Part shown: positions 42,117-51,369 of the stretch, one piece after another
Numbering within the stretch: the stretch's first letter is position 1
How the letters are laid out: every line of letters starts with the position of its first letter
Assembly (NCBI GenBank): GCA_903901425.1
Contig: CAIURC010000133.1
Span: 1-64,000, forward strand
Reading direction: 5' to 3'
Origin: an uncultured Spartobacteria bacterium
GTDB lineage: Bacteria > Verrucomicrobiota > Verrucomicrobiia > Chthoniobacterales > Chthoniobacteraceae
Length of the DNA stretch: 64,000 bases
Notes under the pieces: model-generated
The model's database searches: none
What the model saw: the letters and a program-made list of their open reading frames with translations, nothing else
What the model was told of the DNA's origin: nothing
Translations under genes and position numbers: made by a program

Positions 42117-42869
42117 ATGCCGAAAGCCAAACCGAGAGCCAAGCCCCGTAAAAAGCCGCAGTTCAAACGCATCGTGTTGAAGGTCAGCGGAGAGGCGCTG
42201 CGCGAACATGGGAGCAAGGACAACATTTCCCCGCAGATCGTCCAGAAGATTGCTGAGCAGATTCAGGAAGTGCACGGACTGGGAGTGCAAATCGCCGTGG
42301 TGATTGGCGGGGGCAACATCTGGCGCGGCCTTTCGGCCAGCCACCGGGGCATGGAACGCACCACGGCCGACTACATGGGGATGCTGGCCACGGTCATCAA
42401 CGGGCTCGCGCTCCAGAGCCAACTGGAACAACTCGGCGTTCCCACCCGGGTCCAGACGGCCATCCCCATCCAGAGCGTCGCCGAACCGTTCATCCGCCGC
42501 CGGGCCACACGCCACCTCGAACTCGGACGCGTGGTCATCTTTGTGGCGGGCACCGGCAACCCATTCTTTTCTACAGACACAGCCGCCGCGCTCCGGGCGA
42601 GCGAAATCGGGGCAGAGGTCATCCTGAAGGCCACGAAAGTGGACGGAATCTATACGGCGGACCCCTTCAAGGATCCTACCGCCAAAAAGTATTCCCGGAT
42701 CACCTACTCCGAGGCACTGTCCAAACGGCTCTCCGTGATGGACTCAACCGCATTCACCCTGTGCATGGACAACCGGATTCCGATCGTGGTTTTTGATCTG
42801 ATGGCCAAGGACACCATCCGGAAAGCGGTCTTGGGTGAACCTGTGGGCACCTTGGTGACAGACATCTGA
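42117..42869 (+). CDS. pyrH: UMP kinase
   Basis: 250 residues from ATG 42117. Amino acid kinase fold: a basic tail [18 protein letters not shown], then [68 protein letters not shown] and [17 protein letters not shown]. The N-terminal 15 basic residues are an extension relative to E. coli. Phosphorylates UMP. frr follows after 19 bases, the common pyrH-frr pairing; tsf and rpsB are not adjacent. Confidence 0.95.
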   Translation: MPKAKPRAKPRKKPQFKRIVLKVSGEALREHGSKDNISPQIVQKIAEQIQEVHGLGVQIAVVIGGGNIWRGLSASHRGMERTTADYMGMLATVINGLALQSQLEQLGVPTRVQTAIPIQSVAEPFIRRRATRHLELGRVVIFVAGTGNPFFSTDTAAALRASEIGAEVILKATKVDGIYTADPFKDPTAKKYSRITYSEALSKRLSVMDSTAFTLCMDNRIPIVVFDLMAKDTIRKAVLGEPVGTLVTDI

Positions 42870-42888
42870 ACTCCCGACCCCCTTTTTT

Positions 42889-43449
42889 ATGGATCCCGAT
42901 GAAATTTTGCTCGAAACCGAGGCCGCAATGGAAAAGGGCTTCGATTACCTGACTCACGAGTTTGCTGCCGTCCGAACCGGGAAAGCATCTCCTGCCCTCG
43001 TCGAAAACATCGATGTGGAGGCCTACGGCGCCACCATGAAACTCAAGCAACTAGCTCTGATCACCACGCCCGAGCCTCGCCTGGTCGTCATCCAACCCTT
43101 CGACGGATCCACCACCAAGGACATCGAACGCGCCATCAAAGAATCCAAGATCGGCATCAATCCCACCGTGGACGGCAAGATCATCCGCCTCCCGATCCCC
43201 CAACTCTCCGAGGAGCGCCGCAAAGACCTTGTCAAATCGGTCCGCCAGATGGCCGAGGAATCCAAGGTCCGGATCCGGTCGGCGCGCCGGGACGGAATTG
43301 ATACCTTCAAGAAAATCCAGAAGGACGGCAAGATCACCGAGGACGACCTGGATGGGTTTGAAAAAGAAATCCAGAAGCTCACCGATTCGTTCACCAAAAA
43401 AATCGAGGATTCTGTCGTGGTGAAAGAAGCCGAGATCATGAAGGTTTGA
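42889..43449 (+). CDS. frr: Ribosome recycling factor
   Basis: 186 residues, full length. RRF landmarks: helix ETEAAMEKGFDYLTHEFAAV, RTGKASPALVENI, YGATMKLKQLALITTPEPR, RLPIPQLSEERRKDLVKSV, and the C-terminal helices ending KEAEIMKV. Splits post-termination ribosomes with EF-G. Four bases upstream of a secreted-protein gene. Confidence 0.96.
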   Translation: MDPDEILLETEAAMEKGFDYLTHEFAAVRTGKASPALVENIDVEAYGATMKLKQLALITTPEPRLVVIQPFDGSTTKDIERAIKESKIGINPTVDGKIIRLPIPQLSEERRKDLVKSVRQMAEESKVRIRSARRDGIDTFKKIQKDGKITEDDLDGFEKEIQKLTDSFTKKIEDSVVVKEAEIMKV

Positions 43450-43453
43450 TCCC

Positions 43454-43945
43454 ATGAAACGTCTGGCCCCGCTCCTCTGCCTATTCTGCCTCCTGGGTTT
43501 TCCGGCCCTTTCCGAGGTGGTTCGTCCCGCTCCGGACTTCAGCTTTCCGGCGCCGGAAAAAAAGCCGGGCTCGCTCAAGGCGCTCCGGGGCCAGGCGGTG
43601 GTCCTTCTGATTGCCGACTCGGCCAAGCGCTCTGACCTTGTCAAACAACTCCGGTATCTGGAGGAGATTTACCAGCAGTTCGCCGGCCGGCATGTGGTGT
43701 TTGCGGCGGCACTGACTGGAGGCGGCACGGGCGTCCCCTCGACCATCCCATTTGCGATGGTGGACAATCCTGGACAGGTGTCAGCGGCATATGGGGGCAG
43801 CCCGAAGTTCCAACTGGTGATCATCGGCAAGGACGGGAACGTCGACTACCAGACCTCCAAGGTATGCACGGGGGAGCGGATCCGGGACGTGATCCAGAAC
43901 TCGTTTGCGGTCCAGACGGCGGGCCGGGCGGCGGACCGGTTCTGA
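43454..43945 (+). CDS. Secreted thioredoxin-fold protein without CxxC
   Basis: 163 residues. A signal peptide (MKRLAPLLCLFCLLGFPAL) precedes a thioredoxin/peroxiredoxin-like core: PAPDFSFPAPEKKPGSLKAL, GQAVVLLIADSAKRSDL, and LVIIGKDGNVDYQTSK. No redox-active Cys pair is present, so a redox role is not supported. It resembles DUF4174-like proteins. Follows frr by four bases, so probably co-transcribed. Confidence 0.7.
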   Translation: MKRLAPLLCLFCLLGFPALSEVVRPAPDFSFPAPEKKPGSLKALRGQAVVLLIADSAKRSDLVKQLRYLEEIYQQFAGRHVVFAAALTGGGTGVPSTIPFAMVDNPGQVSAAYGGSPKFQLVIIGKDGNVDYQTSKVCTGERIRDVIQNSFAVQTAGRAADRF

Positions 43946-44147
43946 TCGATCGCGAACGGGCTCACACGCCCCCAGCCGACACCTCCTCAACATCCTGCTG
44001 GCATGGGCGAAACAGCCGTCTGCTCGGCTTGGAAGGCGGATCCGGCGGGTTTTGGCGTACTACAATAGAAACTTGCACAATCCGCCTTCCTGCGAGAACG
44101 TGTCGGGGTCATTTCCGGATCCTCATTTGCCCCCGACTCCCTTGTTT

Positions 44148-44891
44148 ATGCCTACCCGACGCAAAGCCTTGCAAACCCTCGCGTGGACCTCTGGCGGACT
44201 TCTGGCCACCAGGCTTCCCCTGCTTGGGCAGCAGGCCCCACCTCCCGCAGGAGCGGCACCCGCTCCTGAGGCCGAAGGCGTGTTCAAGCTTCCCCCGCTG
44301 GGCTACGACTACGACTCGCTTGAACCGTTCATCGATGCGGAGACGATGAAGATCCATCATGACAAGCATCACGCCGCCTACGTGAGCAAACTCAATCAAG
44401 CCGTTGCAAAGGCCCAAATTTCAGGCCAGACCATCGAGGAACTTCTGGGCTCGCTTTCCAAACTGCCCGAGGCGGTCCAATCTGACATCCGCAACCAAGG
44501 GGGGGGCCATGCCAATCACACCCTGTTCTGGCAGATCCTCCGAAAAAACGAGAACGGCAAGCCCCTCGGCGAACTCGCCTCAGCCATCGACAAGTCCTTC
44601 GGCGGGTTCCAGAAATTCCAGGAGCAGTTTGCGGAAGCGTCCATGAAACTGTTCGGAAGCGGTTGGGTCTGGTTGGTGGTCCGGGGCAACCGGGCAAGCA
44701 AACTTGAAATCCTTTCCACGCCCAATCAGGACTCCCCGCTGAGTCAGGGCGCGATTCCCGTTCTCGGCATCGACCTTTGGGAACACGCCTACTACCTGAA
44801 GCATCAGAACCGCCGCGCGGACTACGTCCAGTCTTTCTCCAAGGTCCTGAACTGGGATTTCATCAGCGACCGTTTCGCCAAACTCTCCTGA
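44148..44891 (+). CDS. Exported Mn/Fe superoxide dismutase
   Basis: 247 residues. A twin-arginine-like leader (TRRKALQTLAWTSGGLLATR) and a Pro/Ala linker (29-45) precede the SOD domain. Metal ligands are all seen: H70 (KIHHDKHHAAYV), H124 (GHANHTLFW), D209 and H213 (DLWEHAYYL). Mn versus Fe cannot be decided by eye. Tat export would place a folded, metal-loaded dismutase outside the cytoplasm, where it would deal with superoxide from the surroundings or respiratory chain. Its 5' region (44020-44147) holds no gene. Confidence 0.9.
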   Translation: MPTRRKALQTLAWTSGGLLATRLPLLGQQAPPPAGAAPAPEAEGVFKLPPLGYDYDSLEPFIDAETMKIHHDKHHAAYVSKLNQAVAKAQISGQTIEELLGSLSKLPEAVQSDIRNQGGGHANHTLFWQILRKNENGKPLGELASAIDKSFGGFQKFQEQFAEASMKLFGSGWVWLVVRGNRASKLEILSTPNQDSPLSQGAIPVLGIDLWEHAYYLKHQNRRADYVQSFSKVLNWDFISDRFAKLS

Positions 44892-44962
44892 TCATTCCGG
44901 CGCCTCCCCCCAAGGCCCCGTCAGATTCGGACTTCGCATTTTCAAGTCCCCTGCCCTGTTAG

Positions 44963-47329
44963 ATGGCTGCCACCCAATCCACCGAAACCTGCACCGACTG
45001 CGGAACTCTGATTGACGTCTCCCGGGAGGAACCCTTGGCGCTCCTGCATTGCCCGACCTGCGGAGCCGGTCTCCGTGTCCGGAAACGGTTTGACCATTTC
45101 GAGATTCAAGAAACTTTGGGTGCGGGAGGCATGGGCTCCGTCTACCGGGCCAAGGACACGACGCTGGGCCGGATGGTCGCGCTGAAAGTGCTCCGGAGCG
45201 AGTACGGCAAAAGCCCGGATTTTCTGCGGCAGTTCAAGACGGAGGCGGCAGCCACCGCCTCGATCAACCATCCCCATGTGGTCAAGGTGTACTCCAGTGG
45301 CGAGTCCAGCGGCCTCCTTTACATTGCGATGGAACTGGTGGACCAAGGCTCCCTCGAAGGGCAGATGGGGCCCTCCCGGAAAATCGAAGAACTCCGGGTG
45401 CTGGAAGTCGGGATCCAAGTGGCGCAGGGACTCGAGGCTGCGCTCAAGAACAACCTCATCCACAGGGACATCAAGCCGGGTAACATCCTTTTTGACTCCA
45501 AGAAACAGGCCAAGATCGTCGACTTCGGACTCGCTGGCCTCGCGGACTCCTGCCAGAAGATGGGCAATGAAATCTGGGGCACTCCGTACTACGTGCCGCC
45601 GGAAACACTCGACCACGCCAAAGAGGATTGCCGGAGCGATATCTACGCCCTCGGTTCCACCCTCTACCATGCGCTTGCCGGCCGCCCTCCGTTCACCGGC
45701 GAGACCGTGTCGATTCCTGAACTGCGCGAACTCAAACGCAAATTTGATCCGATTGAGAAAGTCTGTCCGGGCGTTTCCAGTGCCACAGCGGTTGCCATCA
45801 ACAAGGCCATCGCATTCTCCCCCGGCGACCGGCACCAGAACTATGACCAGTTGATCCAGAGCCTTGAGTTTGCCCGGAAAGAACTCGCGGGCAAAGCCAA
45901 GGCCCGCACGGACAATCAGCCGGTTTCCTACCAGTGGCTTTCCCTTCTCACTGCCGCTGGCATTGTGCTCGGAGGCTTTGTTGCCCCTAAACTGCTGTTC
46001 AACCGCAGCAAAAAACCGGCTGCCTCCGCACCCGCGCCCAAACCCGTCACGGACCCGCTTAAACCCTCTGTGGAGTCCCGTTTCAAAACGGCTCTGGAGA
46101 CCCTCCTCAAGAACCAACCCAAGGAGGCCGCCCTCGCATTCAAGGAACTCCAGACGGAAGCCGACCTGCCGGTGCCCACCGAACAGTGGCTGATCCTTCA
46201 CCAGGCACTCGCCCATCTTCTGGCCCAAGACAACGCAGGAGCGGAAACCGCACTCGGTCTTCTGGCGGAACGCGGCAAGTTTTCACAGCACCCCGACGAC
46301 GCTCCTCTGGCGAGCTTTTTTGTCCAAATCGGCCGGACCGTGGGCGCTCAGGGCCCTCTGACGCCGTCCCAGACCCGCTCATTCCAGTACCCGGACTACC
46401 GGTGCTTTGGCCTGCTCCTCGCTGGAATCAAAGACTGGAATCAACATAAGTTTGAGGACGCCGCAAAAATCCTCGAAAACTTCCATCCCACGTCGGTGAC
46501 GACGCGGCCGGAATGGATCACGTCGAAGGAAACAGCCGAAACCTTCTCCAAAATCGCCCGAGCCAAGGTCAGCGAGTTTGCTGCATACCGGGAGGCTGCC
46601 CTGCTGCTTGAACGCGCCGGAGATACCGATACCCGCCGGACTGCAGCAGCAAAAGCACGGGAGGCTCTGGCAGCACTCAAATCTGCGCCGCCCCTCGCAG
46701 AGGCCTTGGTTGCCTCCGCCGAGTCCGCAGAAGCTCTGGTCAAGAGCGCCGAGGAGCAGGAGTCTGCCCGGCAGGCTTCCATGGAAGCTGCCGACCTCAA
46801 GGAATTGACTGAGGCGAAAAAACAGCGGCTCCTTGCCCTCAACAAAATCCAGTTTCAAGAGGCGCTTGAGGCGGTCCGGCAAACGTATCTGCGCACCGAA
46901 AAATACCGGGCGGAGAGGGCCGCGATCCTTGCGAAAACGGAATACCTGATCCGGTTCAAACGGCTGCTGATTCAAGACATCTCCATCGCGGGATCGCAGC
47001 GGCCCATCGCCCGGAGAAACGGGAGTCCAATTCCCGGCACACCGGCGAAGGCAGACGAACAGTCGATCCACAGCAAGACCGAGTACGGAACGGTCCCGGT
47101 GGCATGGGCGGACATCCACCTTGAAAGCCTCTACCAAGTTGCGCAGTCCCTGCTGAAACCTGGGATGCCACCCGAATCCGAGGCCGAACGGCGGGCAGCA
47201 CTGGCTGCCTTCGCATCCATGATCGGCAAACCGGCCGAGTGCAAGGCGCTCCTCGCGGAGGCAGTCAAACTGCGGCCTGAAATCGCAAAGAGCGTTGATC
47301 CGCTTCTGAACTTTGCCGACCAACCCTAA
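44963..47329 (+). CDS. Transmembrane Ser/Thr protein kinase with N-terminal zinc ribbon
   Basis: 788 residues. N-terminal zinc ribbon (C10-T-D-C13 and C30-P-T-C33). The kinase domain (about 45-310) is complete: LGAGGMGSVYRA, Lys75 in ALKVL, HRDIKPGNILF, DFGLAGLAD and GTPYYVPPE. One membrane span near 327-346 (WLSLLTAAGIVLGGFVA) is followed by about 430 extracytoplasmic residues rich in Ala/Glu/Lys helices with a coiled-coil look (700 region: ALEAVRQTYLRTEKYRAERA). A PknB-like receptor kinase; the sensor part is unlike PASTA domains. Targets and signal unknown. Stands alone. Confidence 0.9.
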   Translation: MAATQSTETCTDCGTLIDVSREEPLALLHCPTCGAGLRVRKRFDHFEIQETLGAGGMGSVYRAKDTTLGRMVALKVLRSEYGKSPDFLRQFKTEAAATASINHPHVVKVYSSGESSGLLYIAMELVDQGSLEGQMGPSRKIEELRVLEVGIQVAQGLEAALKNNLIHRDIKPGNILFDSKKQAKIVDFGLAGLADSCQKMGNEIWGTPYYVPPETLDHAKEDCRSDIYALGSTLYHALAGRPPFTGETVSIPELRELKRKFDPIEKVCPGVSSATAVAINKAIAFSPGDRHQNYDQLIQSLEFARKELAGKAKARTDNQPVSYQWLSLLTAAGIVLGGFVAPKLLFNRSKKPAASAPAPKPVTDPLKPSVESRFKTALETLLKNQPKEAALAFKELQTEADLPVPTEQWLILHQALAHLLAQDNAGAETALGLLAERGKFSQHPDDAPLASFFVQIGRTVGAQGPLTPSQTRSFQYPDYRCFGLLLAGIKDWNQHKFEDAAKILENFHPTSVTTRPEWITSKETAETFSKIARAKVSEFAAYREAALLLERAGDTDTRRTAAAKAREALAALKSAPPLAEALVASAESAEALVKSAEEQESARQASMEAADLKELTEAKKQRLLALNKIQFQEALEAVRQTYLRTEKYRAERAAILAKTEYLIRFKRLLIQDISIAGSQRPIARRNGSPIPGTPAKADEQSIHSKTEYGTVPVAWADIHLESLYQVAQSLLKPGMPPESEAERRAALAAFASMIGKPAECKALLAEAVKLRPEIAKSVDPLLNFADQP

Positions 47330-47531
47330 TCCTGCCCTCCCCGGCACCCACCTCTCCACTGCACCCGTTTCGTGGGCCAGAACAGGTCCCAAACGGCTCA
47401 ATCGGCGAATAGGCCTAAAACGCAGCTTGGAGTTCAGGAAAAAAGTGGTGCGTCTTGCGATCTGATGCTTGCGGTTTCTTTTCTGCCGCCCATACTGTGC
47501 AACTCGCGAATGCCTCTGGCGTTCCGGATTT

Positions 47532-47605
47532 GCGCCCGTAGCTCAATTGGATAGAGTGTCGGTCTCCGAAGCCGAAGGTTGTGGGTTCGACCCCCGCCGG
47601 GCGCA
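47532..47605 (+). tRNA. tRNA-Arg(CCG)
   Basis: Cloverleaf with acceptor GCGCCCG/CGGGCGC, D arm GCTC...GAGT and T arm TGGG-TTCGACC-CCCG type pairing. Anticodon loop CTCCGAA, anticodon CCG. No CCA is encoded. Confidence 0.93.
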
Positions 47606-47729
47606 CTCCTGAGTTTTTCTTAAACTCGGCTGAACACGGTGGTCAATTTCCTGACGGATCAGCACCGACTCCCCTTCTCCAGAGCGACGCCTCCAGAAGC
47701 CTGCCATTTCCGGCCACTTTTGAATGAAT

Positions 47730-48941
47730 TCAACGGACCCGGTTTCCAACCGGCACAGTGGGCGTCTCGTTCCACAGGATTCTCAGGTTCCGGGTCTGTC
47801 TTCCGGCTAAAACCAAGTCCGGCCTTCCGTCTCCATTGAGGTCTCCGGCCTTGATATCTTCCACCGCAACCTCCTCCCCCGACACCGGGCTGCTCCGCCA
47901 CTGGTTTCCGTCTGGATCGACGGGCGCAAACATGCGGGCCCCCGGCGTTCCCTTGGGGTTCATACCGCGCCAACCTGCCACGATCTGGTCGCTGCCCACC
48001 CCCAGGAAATCAGCCACCACCACGGCATGCCCATCCTTGAGCGTTTCATCGAGCACACGCCGGTCCCATTGGCCTTCGCCGGACGCTGTACCCGAGTAAA
48101 CGGACACGGTCCCCCCGTGCATCGGTTCTATGGCGCCGAGGAACCGGTTTCCATTGGGCAACCGTCCGTCCCGGATTTCGCCGGTCCAGATCTCAGAGAT
48201 CTGGCGGTGCTCCCACCCGTCGCCCTTGCTTCGGAACCAGAAAACCCCCTCCTTGGCGGCCGTGAGAATCTCGCCGGCCCCCTTCCAGCGCACGGGATGA
48301 AAATTGTGGCTGGCATGCGTGAAGTCGCTGACCAAGGTCCGCTTCCACGGGGTTCGCGGATCGGACGGTTTGCGGTAGGCGTACACGAGGCTGCCCTGGC
48401 CCGCGTTGTTCCGGTTGCCGCGCCCGTGCAGCGGTTTGACCACCAACTCCCAATCCCCTCCGGGAGACTGCACCCAATGCATCCGATGGACGGTGGGCTC
48501 GTGAGGCAGGCGGACCGACTCCCATCTCTGCGTTCTGTCTGCCGGCGGAATCAGGTAAAAAACGCCGCCGCTTTTTTCCAAGTCGTCGGTCTCGCCGGGA
48601 TTCCACTGGGCCCCCACGGCCACCTCCGCCTTGCCATCCCCGTCGATGTCCTGTGCGGCGATGCAGACATTGTCGCGTTCGGTCAGGTTCTCGCAGAACA
48701 CATGCTTCTCCCAACCAGGGTTCCGGTACCATTGCACGGACCGTTGGTCGGCAAGAAGCACGTCTGGCTTTCCATCCCCATCCACATCGGCAATCGCAAT
48801 TCCGTACCCGATCTGGATCGCCGCATCGATCTCCTGGACCCGGAAAACGGGTTCAGGAGGAAGAGCCGACTCTGCTCCAGAACAGATCGGAACAATCAGG
48901 CAGCTGCAGACAAAAGTCGGAAAAAAACGAGGGGTACGCAT
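47730..48941 (-). CDS. Secreted FG-GAP/VCBS-repeat protein
   Basis: 403 residues with an N-terminal signal peptide (FFPTFVCSCLIVPICSG). FG-GAP/VCBS-type repeats carry calcium-binding D-x-D-G-D-G loops: IADVDGDGKPDVLLAD (about 50), AQDIDGDGKAEVAVGA (about 95) and GDLNGDGRPDLVLAG near the C-terminus. A beta-propeller is likely. Such proteins are common in planctomycetes and verrucomicrobia and are thought to bind surfaces or glycans. No enzymatic motif is seen. Single gene between tRNAs. Confidence 0.82.
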   Translation of the reverse strand: MRTPRFFPTFVCSCLIVPICSGAESALPPEPVFRVQEIDAAIQIGYGIAIADVDGDGKPDVLLADQRSVQWYRNPGWEKHVFCENLTERDNVCIAAQDIDGDGKAEVAVGAQWNPGETDDLEKSGGVFYLIPPADRTQRWESVRLPHEPTVHRMHWVQSPGGDWELVVKPLHGRGNRNNAGQGSLVYAYRKPSDPRTPWKRTLVSDFTHASHNFHPVRWKGAGEILTAAKEGVFWFRSKGDGWEHRQISEIWTGEIRDGRLPNGNRFLGAIEPMHGGTVSVYSGTASGEGQWDRRVLDETLKDGHAVVVADFLGVGSDQIVAGWRGMNPKGTPGARMFAPVDPDGNQWRSSPVSGEEVAVEDIKAGDLNGDGRPDLVLAGRQTRNLRILWNETPTVPVGNRVR

Positions 48942-49067
48942 GAGAACCAGTGGGGGAGCTTGGGGGCTTTTTGTGCGGGGAAGCCACAGGAATGCCCGGG
49001 CTGCCCAAGAGGGGTATCGAGGGGGGGCTTTTGGACGGAGGTCGGACTTCTGGAAACCTCCGAAGCA

Positions 49068-49139
49068 TGGGCAGTGAGGGAATCGAACCCCCGACCAACT
49101 CGGTGTAAACGAGCCGCTCTACCGCTGAGCTAACTGCCC
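49068..49139 (-). tRNA. tRNA-Val(TAC)
   Basis: Minus-strand cloverleaf with acceptor GGGCAGT/ACTGCCC, D arm GCTC...GAGC, anticodon stem GCTCG/CGAGT and loop TTTACAC, anticodon TAC. T arm GGGGG-TTCGATT-CCCTC. No CCA is encoded. Confidence 0.93.
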
Positions 49140-49371
49140 TTCCAGCTTCTTCAAATCCAAGATCTGTCCGCCGGCGACGCCACCGCTCATAGGCCAGCTC
49201 TGCGGAATCGACAAGGAGATTCGCCTTCCCCATGCGTTCCCTGAAGGCCCGGCGCTGGATGCCGCCCCCGGGATGCGGACGGGCGGAGCCGTTGCGGCTG
49301 GAAATGAAAGGATTACTCAAAAACCGATTTACAAACCCTCCGGCGCGACTAGTCTTTGTGGCCCCCTTCAT

Positions 49372-49445
49372 TGCCTCATGGTGTAATGGTAGCACAAGTG
49401 ACTCTGAATCACTTTGTCTAGGTTCGAATCCTGGTGAGGCAGCCA
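49372..49445 (+). tRNA. tRNA-Gln(CTG)
   Basis: Acceptor TGCCTCA/TGAGGCA, anticodon stem AGTGA/TCACT with loop CTCTGAA, anticodon CTG; T loop TTCGAAT. The discriminator is G, as is typical for Gln tRNAs, and it is followed by CCA in the DNA. Confidence 0.93.
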
Positions 49446-49581
49446 TCCCGCTTTCTTCGCGCTTTGGAACGTGGCTTTTTTCTGAACAGTCTCCGTTTCC
49501 AGCGGGACAGCCCCTGACACCTCGCACCTTTCTGCACTCCTGAAACCTGACTCCACAGAACCGCCCGGTCCGCAGCGTCTG

Positions 49582-51369
49582 GTGTTCCGGCTGCTCTGGA
49601 TGGTCTGGCGCTACCGCTGGAGTTGCCTGCGGGTGTTGTCCTCCCAGTTTCTACTGCTGCTGCTGGGGATGGGCATTATCGCTCTAACCGGGTTCGGGAT
49701 TGATGCGCTGCGCCATGCCGTGGATCCGAGCATCCCGCCGCCGGGCTGGATGCCCCCAAAGCTGGCTGCATTGCCCCCCAAGGAATTGCTTCTGTTCACG
49801 GCACTGGCGCTTCTGGCCATCGCACTGGCTCGGGCGGTTCTAGCGGCCCTGAACGGCATCTGGACCGGCGACCTGCTCCAAGGCCGCCTGGTTCGGGACC
49901 TGCGCACGGAAAGTTACGCCCGGCTCCAGCGGCTCTCATTCCGTTTTTTTGACGGACAAACCAGCGGCTCGCTCATCAACCGGATTGCCGGGGACATCCA
50001 ATCCACCCGGCTCTTTCTCGACGGCGTGCTCTTCCAGATTGTGACCCTGCTGGTGACGGTAACCACGTCCATTGGATACATGGTGGCCCTCAACCCGGGG
50101 CTGACAGCCGCGTGTCTGGCCACATCCCCCGCGGTCTGGATCGCCACAGCCCTCTTTTCCAGAAGGGTCAAACCCGCCTACGAAGAGGCCGGAAAGCTCA
50201 ACGATCAACTCTCCCAGAAGATCACTGAAAGCCTCCGCGGCATTCATGTCATCAAGGCCTTTGGACGCGAACCGGATGCGCTCCAGCGCTTTCACTCCGC
50301 AAACGACTCGCTCCGGGACAAACAACGGCAGATTTTCCGCACCGTCTCCACGTTTGTGCCGTCCATTCTGTTTCTGAGCCAGGCGAACCTGCTGGTCCTT
50401 CTTGCGTATGGCGGACTGCTCTCCGCCAGAGGCGAGTTTCCAGTGGGAACCGGTCTGGTGGCCTTTGCCGCACTGCTACAGCAGGTTTCCGGGCAAGTCG
50501 CCGGCATCGGGAACATCGCCAACACCGCCCAGCAGTGTCTCCGTGCAGCCAGCCGCGTTTTTGAAATCCTGGATGCGCCAGCCTCGATCCGTTCTCCCTC
50601 GGATGCAAAGCCACCGCGTCCGGGAGCGCTCCGGTTCGACTCCGTCTGGTTCGGGTACGGCGACAAACCAGTGCTTGAGGATGTGAGCTTTGAAGCGCAG
50701 CCCGGGGCGTGCATTGCATTTTTCGGGCCGACAGGCGGTGGAAAAAGCACGCTCCTGAGTCTGGTTTCACGCTTCTACGACCCGACCTCGGGTCGGATCA
50801 CGCTTGCCGGCGACGACCTCCGCGAACTCGATCTGGAGGCGCTCCGCCGCCGGGTGGGCGTGGTGTTTCAGGACAGCTTTCTCTTCAGCACCTCGGTTGC
50901 CGCAAACATCGCTTTCGGATGCCCCGAGGCCTCTCAAGCTGAAATCGAACGGGCAGCCCGGGTGGCCTGCGCCCATGAGTTCATTCTCCGCCTGCCTGCA
51001 GGCTACGACACCGTCCTTGGCGAAGCCGGGATCGGTCTTTCAGGCGGCCAGCGCCAGCGACTCGCCATCGCACGGGCCGTGCTCCGCAACCCGGACATCC
51101 TCCTGCTGGACGACCCGACAGCCGCCGTGGATCCGGGAACCGAGGCGGAGATTCTGGCGGCCCTTGAGACGGCCATGGCAGGTCGCACCACCTTTCTGGT
51201 CTCGCACCGACCAGCCATGCTTCGCAAAGCCACGCGGATTCTGGTCCTGGACCATGGCCGGGTTGTGCAGACGGGCACTCACGCGGAATTGCTGGACCAG
51301 CCGGGCTGTTACCGGGAGTGCATGCGGCACCACTTGGAGGAACAGGGGGAGGACCACGCAACGGCATGA
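49582..51369 (+). CDS. ABC exporter half-transporter, subunit with degenerate ATPase site
   Basis: 595 residues from GTG 49582. N-terminal membrane domain of six spans (about 15-300), C-terminal ATPase with Walker A GPTGGGKSTLL, signature LSGGQRQRLA and Walker B ILLLDDPTAAVDPGTE. The catalytic Glu after Walker B is Asp, the mark of the degenerate subunit in heterodimeric exporters. The downstream gene overlaps by ATGA and has a canonical site, so they form a heterodimer. Exported substrate unknown (lipid, drug or peptide). Confidence 0.9.
   Translation: MFRLLWMVWRYRWSCLRVLSSQFLLLLLGMGIIALTGFGIDALRHAVDPSIPPPGWMPPKLAALPPKELLLFTALALLAIALARAVLAALNGIWTGDLLQGRLVRDLRTESYARLQRLSFRFFDGQTSGSLINRIAGDIQSTRLFLDGVLFQIVTLLVTVTTSIGYMVALNPGLTAACLATSPAVWIATALFSRRVKPAYEEAGKLNDQLSQKITESLRGIHVIKAFGREPDALQRFHSANDSLRDKQRQIFRTVSTFVPSILFLSQANLLVLLAYGGLLSARGEFPVGTGLVAFAALLQQVSGQVAGIGNIANTAQQCLRAASRVFEILDAPASIRSPSDAKPPRPGALRFDSVWFGYGDKPVLEDVSFEAQPGACIAFFGPTGGGKSTLLSLVSRFYDPTSGRITLAGDDLRELDLEALRRRVGVVFQDSFLFSTSVAANIAFGCPEASQAEIERAARVACAHEFILRLPAGYDTVLGEAGIGLSGGQRQRLAIARAVLRNPDILLLDDPTAAVDPGTEAEILAALETAMAGRTTFLVSHRPAMLRKATRILVLDHGRVVQTGTHAELLDQPGCYRECMRHHLEEQGEDHATA

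Noticed and set aside
44942-46228. 428-residue minus-strand open frame
   Set aside because: Antisense of the Ser/Thr kinase gene.
48027-49133. 368-residue plus-strand open frame
   Set aside because: Antisense of the FG-GAP gene and then of tRNA-Val; the tail PTRCKRAALPLS is translated tRNA.
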